NCBI GenBank assembly: GCA_009929175.1
Contig: SABC01000005.1
Coordinates: 1 to 64,000 of the forward strand
Direction of reading: 5' to 3'
DNA length: 64,000 nucleotides
DNA from: Bacteroidia bacterium
Lineage (GTDB): Bacteria > Bacteroidota > Bacteroidia > Bacteroidales > UBA932
Shown here: positions 44,757-52,852 of the stretch, in pieces
Position numbering within the stretch: position 1 is the stretch's first letter
Layout of the letters: each line of letters opens with the position of its first letter
Program-made: the position numbers and the translations under genes
Notes under the pieces: model-generated
What the model was told of the DNA's origin: nothing
What the model saw: only the letters and a program-made list of their open reading frames with translations
The model's database searches: none

Positions 44757-46706
44757 ATGAAAGCCTTACCCTTTATATTGGCCATTACAATTTTGTGTGC
44801 ATGCAACCGTTCAATCATAAAGAGTGTCCGGCAAGGCATTCCCCCAGGCATAAGCCATGCGAATCCTAAACACAATTATGGCACAAGCCGGGAGTTATCA
44901 GAAAAAAGAGATTCTTCCGTGACGTTTACATATGTGACAAAAGAGGGAAAGGAGATATACTTTAGCTCTGCAGTCACTGATTCGGCAAGCGGAGAGGTCA
45001 TGGCTTCAAGGGAGCTGGACCAGATCACAATTACGGCAAAGGCAAACAACATAGCAGAGAGAAACGGGATAATTTCTTTGGGGTTCATTGTTTCTGTCCC
45101 TGGTCTTTTGATGGATTCCAATTGGCAGACAGAGATAATTCCTGTTATGGGCAGAGGTTTAGACACGATTCCACTGCCGCCGATTATATTAAGTGGTACA
45201 TATTTCAAGAAAACCCAAAAAAGGGGATATCAAAGATTCGAAAAGTATTTGGAGAGCATTATCCCGGAAGATGCCCCTCTTTTGGAAAATTTTGCAAACC
45301 TGACCGATCTGGAAAGATTTCTGGAAAGGCATCTTCCACAATCGTTGGTCCTTTCGGGAATCAAAAACGAAAACCTCAGAACCCCCTTCGGTGTATCAGA
45401 GCAGGAAATCATAGAGAATTATTTGAAAAAAAAGCAAATAGAAAGGAACAAACGAAAAATAGCACAAAAGGAAAAGGTTTTTTCAAAATATGTAAAAACA
45501 CCATACACATCGGGAGCAAGGCTTGACTCAATCCTGGTTAACCTGAGAAACGGAATGGATTATCACTATACACAGGAGATAGTTGCAAACGAACATTCTG
45601 ACAAGATCAAACTCTGGATTACAGGAAGGATCGTAAACAGAACGGGAATGGCAGCGGTATTGCCGGTGTCCGAAACAATTGAGTACAGTGTTTCATCGGT
45701 AAGCGCATTCACCCAGGATATCATCCGTTACAAAACAAAAGTAATTGAGAAAAAGTCAGTTTTTTGTTTCGATTCCAGGATATCATTTGAGAAAGGCAAA
45801 CATACGTTGGACTCTTTGGTTCCAGGCAACAAAGCAGAAATCGTCAAAATCAGGCAAATCCTTTTTCAAGTGTTCGAAGGTGATGTGTTTGACACAGATT
45901 CTGTGGTTATCACCTCTTCCTCCTCACCGGAAGGGAGTTACAGGTCCAATACTAAACTATCCTCGCTTCGTGCAGAATCCATAAAAAGATTCCTGCTCCA
46001 GGAGGTCAACTCAATTATCAAAAACCTGCCTTCCCGCTTATCCTTGGTAAACGATAAGGAGATTGTCTACGATTGGCATCCAAATACGTATGATCCCGAC
46101 AAAATAATCACACGAACCATTGCCGAAGATTGGGGTGAACTATACCGACTTATTGTACTGGATTCAGTAATCATCAATAAAAATGCTATCCTACAACATT
46201 TTGAGGTAAAAGACCCCGACCGGAGGGAATCGTTGCTGGCCAGACATCGCATTGATTTCAAGCATATTAAAGAGAATCTCTATCCTAAACTGAGAAGGGT
46301 GACTTTCGAACTCAAGCTGGTACGCAGGGGAATGGTAAAGGATACGATCCATACTTCCGAACCAGATAGTTTGTACAGCAACGGTGTCGATTTCTTACGC
46401 AAAAGGGAGTACAACAAAGCATTGGCAGTGCTTTCTGATTACCGGGATATCAATACGGCGGTAGCCCACATCTCACTTGGGCACGACCACTCTGCCTTAG
46501 AAATATTGGCATCCCTGGAGGAGTGTGCCCAACAACAATACATGATTGCTATCGTAATGGCTAGACAGGGCAAGGAGGAGGAGGCTGTCCAACACTTCCT
46601 GAGGGCTAAGGAGCTTGACCCAAAGATGGCTTACCGGGGTGGATTGGATCCCGAAATCAGCTTCATTATAAACAAATACAACCTGAACAGAGATTTATTT
46701 GAATAA
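44757..46706 (+). CDS. Large lipoprotein with OmpA-like region and C-terminal TPR-like repeats (DUF3868-like N-terminus)
   Basis: Lipobox ILCAC; VVITSSSSPEGSYRSNTKLSSLRAESIKRFL is OmpA-like; NGVDFLRKREYNKALAVLSDY...GKEEEAVQHFLRAKELDPKMAY is TPR-like. Confidence 0.6.
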   Translation: MKALPFILAITILCACNRSIIKSVRQGIPPGISHANPKHNYGTSRELSEKRDSSVTFTYVTKEGKEIYFSSAVTDSASGEVMASRELDQITITAKANNIAERNGIISLGFIVSVPGLLMDSNWQTEIIPVMGRGLDTIPLPPIILSGTYFKKTQKRGYQRFEKYLESIIPEDAPLLENFANLTDLERFLERHLPQSLVLSGIKNENLRTPFGVSEQEIIENYLKKKQIERNKRKIAQKEKVFSKYVKTPYTSGARLDSILVNLRNGMDYHYTQEIVANEHSDKIKLWITGRIVNRTGMAAVLPVSETIEYSVSSVSAFTQDIIRYKTKVIEKKSVFCFDSRISFEKGKHTLDSLVPGNKAEIVKIRQILFQVFEGDVFDTDSVVITSSSSPEGSYRSNTKLSSLRAESIKRFLLQEVNSIIKNLPSRLSLVNDKEIVYDWHPNTYDPDKIITRTIAEDWGELYRLIVLDSVIINKNAILQHFEVKDPDRRESLLARHRIDFKHIKENLYPKLRRVTFELKLVRRGMVKDTIHTSEPDSLYSNGVDFLRKREYNKALAVLSDYRDINTAVAHISLGHDHSALEILASLEECAQQQYMIAIVMARQGKEEEAVQHFLRAKELDPKMAYRGGLDPEISFIINKYNLNRDLFE

Positions 46707-46713
46707 TACAGGC

Positions 46714-48507
46714 ATGAAAAATCTTGGTCATATTTTTTTAATACTTATCACGCAAACCTTCACGTGTTGCACACAAACCGATGAGATTCCCTACATTGCC
46801 GGCCCTGAGGAACAATCTGTTCCAATTACAGTAAGGGCAAAGGAATCTCTCATGGTTAAGAGTTCCGTCCCCGAATATTTCCACGACATCAACGTTTATG
46901 TTTTTGACTCGTATGGCAATCTGGAGAGCAGCATCTTTTCATCCGGTCAGAATCCTGTTACAATCTATATGAAAAAAGGGGTAAAGAGCATAGCAGCCAT
47001 AATCAACCTGGGTCAAGTCAGTTTAAACGGAGTAACGACATTGCCTGCTCTGAGGGAGGTTACATTGGACGGCATTACAGGATCCAACGGCAATATGGTT
47101 TTTGCAGGTGAGTGCGTGGCAACCGTGACAGGACAACCTTCCAACATCACCATCCCTGTCCAAAGGGTTGCAGCAAAATTCACTTTTGTTTTTGACAAGA
47201 GTCAGCTGGATCCTGCTACCAGCATTATGGTCACAGGCATTTCTATTAAAAACACTCCATTATCTGTCTCCTTGTTTTCTCCAAACCAGCCAAGCATCAA
47301 TAAAATTGACCATTCCGGCACCTATTTGTCCGGTTACCCGCTGGAACCATCTTCCCATGATGCAGCCGTACCTTTATATGTTGCAGAAAACATGCAAGGT
47401 ACAATCGGAGCTAACAGTGACCCCCGTAACAAACATCCCGGAATATCGGAAAACCTATGCACATACATCGAGGTCACAGCACAATACAATAGCCCATACA
47501 AAACCGGAGAGGTCAGGTTCCGCAGCTTCCCGGGGCTGAACAACACGAACAATTATGATATAGTAAGAGGACGACACTACATGGAAACAATAATATTCAA
47601 AGGGAGCTCAATTGCAGATATCACTTGGAGAACAGATATTTCGGGACTGAATGATGTTCTTTACAGCATTACAGCATCAGCATCTCCTCAAACAGGAGGT
47701 TATGTCACAGGTGCCGGACAGTATGGTTACGGAGAGACACCACTGCTCCGGGCCCATGCAAACCCACAGTACGAGTTCGCAGGGTGGGATAAGCCCTTGG
47801 CTCCGGTCAGCGGATCGGCACATTATAATGCTATTTTTAACTACGTACCAATTCAAGAACCTGACATTAAGGTAACAGGGATAACATTAACACCGGCTAA
47901 TGCTACCCTTTTGAAAGGGGAAACCACTCGACTTACAGCTGTATTGACCCCGTCCGATGCCACAAACAAAAATATCACTTGGAGCTCTTCCAATTCATAT
48001 GTGGCGAGCGTTTTGCCTGCCACAGGAATTATCACGGCACACTCTCCCGGTTCTGCAATAATCACGGCACTCACCGAAGATGGATCCTTTTCTGCTGCTG
48101 CATCAATTCAAGTATATGAGCAAATCAATGTTACCACAGGAAAATATCCTGTCACATATTATAATCCCGGTACAGGGCTGATAGACAACTGTATCATTGT
48201 CATATTTGCAAGACTGGACATACCTAGGCCATCGAACATGTATATTGTAAACACAATAGGTCCGGCAGTGCAAGTGAACGTTTTGTATGGATACATGGCA
48301 AACGGCAACTCTCTCTCAGGCTCGGCACAATTGTATCTTGACCAAATAGAAAACAACGATTACCCTTGGAGCAGGACAAACGGTCATATTGTAGTAAATA
48401 TTCAAGGTCCCGTCAGTGAAGAATATATCGATCAAATCATGGATTCTCTGATAATTGAGGTCATTCCCGGCAGTATCTACATAAATAACTGGTATATCAA
48501 CTGGTAG
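46714..48507 (+). CDS. Pilus tip-like lipoprotein (DUF4906-like) with InlB-B/Flg_new-type and Big_2-type Ig domains
   Basis: TCC lipobox; INVYVFDSYGNLES...IPVQRVAAKFTFVFD; ITASASPQTGGYVTGAGQYGYGETPLLRAHANPQYEFAGW; VTGITLTPANATLLKGETTRLTAVLTPSDATNKNITWSSSNSYVASV. Confidence 0.7.
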   Translation: MKNLGHIFLILITQTFTCCTQTDEIPYIAGPEEQSVPITVRAKESLMVKSSVPEYFHDINVYVFDSYGNLESSIFSSGQNPVTIYMKKGVKSIAAIINLGQVSLNGVTTLPALREVTLDGITGSNGNMVFAGECVATVTGQPSNITIPVQRVAAKFTFVFDKSQLDPATSIMVTGISIKNTPLSVSLFSPNQPSINKIDHSGTYLSGYPLEPSSHDAAVPLYVAENMQGTIGANSDPRNKHPGISENLCTYIEVTAQYNSPYKTGEVRFRSFPGLNNTNNYDIVRGRHYMETIIFKGSSIADITWRTDISGLNDVLYSITASASPQTGGYVTGAGQYGYGETPLLRAHANPQYEFAGWDKPLAPVSGSAHYNAIFNYVPIQEPDIKVTGITLTPANATLLKGETTRLTAVLTPSDATNKNITWSSSNSYVASVLPATGIITAHSPGSAIITALTEDGSFSAAASIQVYEQINVTTGKYPVTYYNPGTGLIDNCIIVIFARLDIPRPSNMYIVNTIGPAVQVNVLYGYMANGNSLSGSAQLYLDQIENNDYPWSRTNGHIVVNIQGPVSEEYIDQIMDSLIIEVIPGSIYINNWYINW

Positions 48508-48532
48508 TATTAATAATCCAAACAATTTTATC

Positions 48533-48997
48533 ATGAAAAACACAACAAAAGTCCTGATGTTAACAATGGCAATATGCCTGATTTCCTGTTCAAAGGTGGA
48601 CAAACAAAACAAGATTCAATGGAACGCCCTCTCTTTCACGGAATTCGCAATTGACGACTACAAACTTTACATGGACCTGCCCCATTTGAACCTGAGCTTT
48701 CCAAGTGAGTACCACGGAAGCAAGATCACATGTGTGGATGGAATATGGAAAGACGGACCCAACATTTACACTATTGTCTCCCACAACTGGACTGAAGGGA
48801 AAATAAACCTCAAGTTGATAAAGGCTGGGAATGTAGAAAAACAATACCAGATAACTCCGGATAATTCCATAGATCTGGAAATGGAGTTACAACCGGGAGA
48901 ATATAGTTTTGAAGCAGAGGTCACAGATTCCCGTGGTGTCACAAAGTTGAATGTTTATCCTCTGCATGGAACGAGCAATAAAATGGTAGTAAAATAA
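48533..48997 (+). CDS. Small lipoprotein of unknown function at the end of the pilus locus
   Basis: MKNTTKVLMLTMAICLISC lipobox; co-directional, 25 nt after the tip-like gene. Confidence 0.55.
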   Translation: MKNTTKVLMLTMAICLISCSKVDKQNKIQWNALSFTEFAIDDYKLYMDLPHLNLSFPSEYHGSKITCVDGIWKDGPNIYTIVSHNWTEGKINLKLIKAGNVEKQYQITPDNSIDLEMELQPGEYSFEAEVTDSRGVTKLNVYPLHGTSNKMVVK

Positions 48998-49002
48998 AAA
49001 AA

Positions 49003-49032
49003 GGAGCCGCTTGCAACCAGCGGCTCCCTTCT
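49003..49032. terminator. Hairpin between the pilus locus and ferredoxin gene
   Basis: GGAGCCGCT-tgcaacc-AGCGGCTCC with A-rich 5' and T-rich 3' flank, so could act on both strands. Confidence 0.75.
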
Positions 49033-49049
49033 CTTATCATTTCTGATAA

Positions 49050-49217
49050 CTATTCGGGACTAATTGCACTAACGGGACATACATCTGCGCATGTGCCGCA
49101 GTCTGTACAAATATTTGGATCGATCAAATAGATGTCGCCCGGAGAGATAGCCTCTACAGGACACTCGTCAATACAAGTTCCGCAAGCAGTGCAGTCTTCT
49201 GAAATTTTGTAAGCCAT
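49050..49217 (-). CDS. 2[4Fe-4S] ferredoxin
   Basis: 55 aa MAYKISEDCTACGTCIDECPVEAISPGDIYLIDPNICTDCGTCADVCPVSAISPE; two CxxCxxCxxxCP clusters; missing from the ORF track because of size. Confidence 0.96.
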   Translation of the reverse strand: MAYKISEDCTACGTCIDECPVEAISPGDIYLIDPNICTDCGTCADVCPVSAISPE

Positions 49218-49249
49218 TATAACTAATTTTTAAATTGGTTTGATTGTTG

Positions 49250-49280
49250 CAAAGATAGAAAATAGGTTTAATAGAACAAA
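49250..49280 (-). promoter_or_regulatory. Full promoter for ferredoxin (TTTG-N19-TATCTTTG on minus strand)
   Basis: CAAAGATA at 49250-49257 and CAAA at 49277-49280 on the plus strand; 19 nt spacing. Confidence 0.75.
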
Positions 49281-49289
49281 TACAATTCG

Positions 49290-49297
49290 TATCTTTG
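49290..49297 (+). promoter_or_regulatory. -7 element (TATCTTTG) upstream of DUF1573 gene
   Basis: TAnnTTTG match 19 nt before ATG at 49317; divergent from the ferredoxin promoter. Confidence 0.55.
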
Positions 49298-49316
49298 TAA
49301 TAACAAATTGTGCACT

Positions 49317-50402
49317 ATGAGAAAAGCAAACTACTTACGACTACTGCTCCTTTCACTTACCATTATGTTTGTAAACACACTCATTGGTCAGCCTCAAAAT
49401 GTAAAATTCAACAAATTGGTTCACGATTTCGGGGACATAAGCCTTGCTTCCGGCCATCATAAATTTACCTTTACTTTCGAAAATAACGGGAAAGAGCCGG
49501 TACTGGTACAGACGGTAATCTCTTCTTGCGGTTGCACTACTCCGGTCTGGACAAAAAAACCGGTGATGCCCGGCGAAAAGGGTTCAATAGAGGTCACATT
49601 TCTCAACGACCAGGGCCCCTACCCCTTCGACAAAGCCCTCACTGTGTACATCACCGGAGAGATGCGTCCTGTTATCTTGAGGATAAAGGGTGTGGTTCAT
49701 GACAAACCCAAGCCTCTCGGTGTTCTGTTTCCCGAAAACTTCAGTGGTCTGTCCCTGCGCAAAAGCTACATAGACCTTGGGAATATACCTTTGGGTGAGA
49801 CCACATCTGAAACCGTGGAAGTTGCAAACACAACATCAAGAAACATCGACATCAAGATTGTCCCTAAAACCAAGGGGCTCATTGTGAATGTGAAGCCATC
49901 ACAGCTCAAACCCGGGCAAAAAGGAGAGATAGAGATTAAAATCAACAGTGCCGAAGCGGGCACATGGGGTAAATCCGGTTTCAAAACCGCTATATTTGTA
50001 AATGGTACAGAAGTTAAAAACAAGGAGTTTAAGATTACTGCATCCATACGGGATAACTTTTCCCGGCTCAGCAAAGAGGAGAAGGAGAATGCACCCCTGC
50101 CTATGGCAAGCGGCTCCAGCTACGACTTTGGCAAAGTAAAGGCTGGAACAATAGTCAGCTGCACGTTCGATATCAGGAACCTTGGAAGAAGGGACCTTTT
50201 GATCAGGAAGACAGAATCCGATAACCCTGCGTTGACATTCAAATATCCTGGAAAGATTCCTCCCGGTCAAACAGCAAAAATAGAGATAACACTCGACACA
50301 TCTGGAGAATACGGAGAAAAATCATATATTCTGACAATAATCAGCAACTCTCCGTCCAGGCCGGCAATGAACCTTATTGTGACCGGAAATGTTACCAGAT
50401 AA
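49317..50402 (+). CDS. DUF1573 domain protein
   Basis: VHDFGDISLASGHHKFTFTFENNGKEPVLVQTVISSCGCTTPVWTKKPVMPGEKGSIEVTF. Confidence 0.9.
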   Translation: MRKANYLRLLLLSLTIMFVNTLIGQPQNVKFNKLVHDFGDISLASGHHKFTFTFENNGKEPVLVQTVISSCGCTTPVWTKKPVMPGEKGSIEVTFLNDQGPYPFDKALTVYITGEMRPVILRIKGVVHDKPKPLGVLFPENFSGLSLRKSYIDLGNIPLGETTSETVEVANTTSRNIDIKIVPKTKGLIVNVKPSQLKPGQKGEIEIKINSAEAGTWGKSGFKTAIFVNGTEVKNKEFKITASIRDNFSRLSKEEKENAPLPMASGSSYDFGKVKAGTIVSCTFDIRNLGRRDLLIRKTESDNPALTFKYPGKIPPGQTAKIEITLDTSGEYGEKSYILTIISNSPSRPAMNLIVTGNVTR

Positions 50403-50423
50403 CCATTTTTTATTTTTGTACAA

Positions 50424-51524
50424 ATGCAAGAGAACGGCTTTGAGAGCGCACTTAAAGTAAACGAAGGAGTAGACCAGCCTCCCGTGGTCAATCCATATTT
50501 AGGAAATTTTTACAAGAAAAACAGGACCCGCCTTTTAACCGAAGAGGAGTACGTAAATGGGATAAAGGCCGGGAACACTACAATTTTGAGCCAAGCAATA
50601 ACACTTGTAGAAAGTTCACTTCCAGAACATAGGGAGTTGGCTCAAAAAATCATATCACGGTGTATTCATTTTGCCACCGACTCTATGCGTATTGGCATCA
50701 CAGGGGTGCCAGGTGCAGGGAAAAGCACTTTTATAGAGGCCTTTGGCTCTCTAATCACAAATAAAGGACACAAACTGGCAGTGCTTGCCATAGACCCAAG
50801 CAGCGAAAAAAGCAAGGGGAGCATACTTGGAGACAAAACCCGTATGGAAACCCTGTGCAACGACCCCAACGCATTTATAAGGCCAAGCCCTAGCAGTGGC
50901 TCGTTGGGAGGAGTGGCCCGCAAAACCAGGGAAAGCATTATTTTATGCGAAGCTGCCGGTTACGATGTTATTTTTATTGAAACTGTAGGAGTAGGGCAGT
51001 CCGAGACAGCAGTCCACTCCATGAGCGACTTCTTTTTGCTTCTTATGCTTGCCGGAGCCGGAGACGAATTGCAAGGTATTAAGAGGGGGATCATGGAGAT
51101 GTCCGACCTGATTGCAATCACAAAATCCGATGGAAACAACAGGGAGAAGGCCACCCTTGCAAGAGCCCTGTACAAAAACGCCCTTCACCTCTTCCCCCCT
51201 ACCGATTCGGGGTGGGAGCCTACTGCGGTCACTACATCTTCCGTCACCAGGGAGGGACTGGAAGATGTCCTCGAAATCATCCACAAATACTTTGAACTTA
51301 CCCGCGCAAACGGCTACTATTTGAATAAACGCAGGGAGCAGTCAAGATACTGGATGTACGAGACCATACAGGAAGATTTGCGCAACCGGTTTTATGAAAA
51401 CGAAGTTGTGAAGTCAAATCTCGGACATTACGAAAACATGGTCCTAGAAGGAAAATTAAGTTCTTTTGCAGCAGCAGGAGAACTGATAGAAAAATACAAT
51501 TCCACCCACAAGCATAACATTTAA
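50424..51524 (+). CDS. meaB: Methylmalonyl-CoA mutase-associated GTPase MeaB
   Basis: RIGITGVPGAGKSTFIEAFG, VLAIDPSSEKSKGSILGDKTRM, IFIETVGVGQSE, AITKSDGNN. Confidence 0.95.
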   Translation: MQENGFESALKVNEGVDQPPVVNPYLGNFYKKNRTRLLTEEEYVNGIKAGNTTILSQAITLVESSLPEHRELAQKIISRCIHFATDSMRIGITGVPGAGKSTFIEAFGSLITNKGHKLAVLAIDPSSEKSKGSILGDKTRMETLCNDPNAFIRPSPSSGSLGGVARKTRESIILCEAAGYDVIFIETVGVGQSETAVHSMSDFFLLLMLAGAGDELQGIKRGIMEMSDLIAITKSDGNNREKATLARALYKNALHLFPPTDSGWEPTAVTTSSVTREGLEDVLEIIHKYFELTRANGYYLNKRREQSRYWMYETIQEDLRNRFYENEVVKSNLGHYENMVLEGKLSSFAAAGELIEKYNSTHKHNI

Positions 51525-51532
51525 ACCACAAC

Positions 51533-52837
51533 ATGCACACACTTCTCGAAGCATTGAAAAACAGTGTTCTCATAACCGGCCTGGTTATGATAATGATGAT
51601 ACTTATAGAATACATCAATATACAGTCCCACGGAGAGAGTTTCCGTAAACTCAAGAATTCCAATTTTCGGCAGGTTCTGCTGGCTGCTGGTCTTGGACTT
51701 ATCCCAGGTTGTGTGGGAGGTTTTGCAGTTGTATCACTTTACACCCACAGGTTGCTTAGCTTTGGGGCATTGGTTGCAATGATGATTGCCTCCTCCGGAG
51801 ACGAAGCATTCATAATGCTGGCAATGATTCCAAAAACCGCAATCATTTTGTTTGCCTCATTGTTTGCTATTGGCATAATCACTGGGGTGTTAGTCGATAA
51901 ATTTGTAAAAAAGGAGGTAGCTCCTTTCGATCCAAACCATTACGAAATCCACGAAAACTGCTGTGACTCCCATTCCCATTCAAAAAGAGGGATATTCAAC
52001 TCCACTTTCGGCGCTAATTTTGCAAAAGTCACCAAAGAGCGGGCTTTGATTCTTGCTGGCATTGCACTGTTTATTGCAGCTGTGGTGATGGGACTTTTAG
52101 AACACGACCACTCAGCACACGAGCTGAGCGACCATGCCGTACATTCAACTGTAGTCCATTCCGTATCTAGTAATGACCCTGATGTACTTTCTGATAATCA
52201 AACTATTGACGATAAAAGAATTTGCATTCAGGATGAACTTCACGAAGGTCACAACCACTCTACCCATAACCATGATCATGCTGATGCGACCCATAACCAC
52301 GACCACGCTCAACCAGCCCATGTGCATGAGCAGGAGCACAACCTTCATTCCCATGGGAATTTCAATATTTTTAGCGAAAGGTGGATCAATCTGATATTTG
52401 CCGGACTAAGTCTGGTTGTCCTGTTCATGACAGCAAAAGCAAATGAGCATTTTATAAAGGAACACCTGTGGAACCATGTAGTCAAAAAACACCTGAAATC
52501 AATATTCTTATGGACTTTTGGTGCTCTGCTTGTGATTCACTACGGGATGCAGTTCCTGCACCTGGAAGACTGGATTGCCAACAACATCTTCTTGGTTATT
52601 CTGCTTGCAGCAGCTATAGGTCTGATTCCCGAATCCGGACCACATATGATTTTCATAACCCTTTTTGCAGGAGGGATGGTTCCCTTTAGCGTGCTTATGG
52701 TGAGCTCTATTGTCCAGGACGGGCATACAGCATTGCCATTGTTGGCCGAAAGCAAAAAGAGCTTTGCCAAGGCAAAGCTCATAAACATGTGTATCGGAAT
52801 TATCGTGGGGATTTTGCTACATTTTGCAGGATTATAG
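51533..52837 (+). CDS. Putative 10-TM heavy-metal exporter with His-rich loop
   Basis: Two polytopic halves (LIPGCVGGFAVVSLYTHRLLSFGALVAMMIASSGDEAFIML / IPESGPHMIFITLFAGGMVPFSVLMVSSIVQDGH) separated by HEGHNHSTHNHDHADATHNHDHAQPAHVHEQEHNLHSHGN. Confidence 0.8.
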   Translation: MHTLLEALKNSVLITGLVMIMMILIEYINIQSHGESFRKLKNSNFRQVLLAAGLGLIPGCVGGFAVVSLYTHRLLSFGALVAMMIASSGDEAFIMLAMIPKTAIILFASLFAIGIITGVLVDKFVKKEVAPFDPNHYEIHENCCDSHSHSKRGIFNSTFGANFAKVTKERALILAGIALFIAAVVMGLLEHDHSAHELSDHAVHSTVVHSVSSNDPDVLSDNQTIDDKRICIQDELHEGHNHSTHNHDHADATHNHDHAQPAHVHEQEHNLHSHGNFNIFSERWINLIFAGLSLVVLFMTAKANEHFIKEHLWNHVVKKHLKSIFLWTFGALLVIHYGMQFLHLEDWIANNIFLVILLAAAIGLIPESGPHMIFITLFAGGMVPFSVLMVSSIVQDGHTALPLLAESKKSFAKAKLINMCIGIIVGILLHFAGL

Positions 52838-52852
52838 CAGTTGCGGCAAAAA

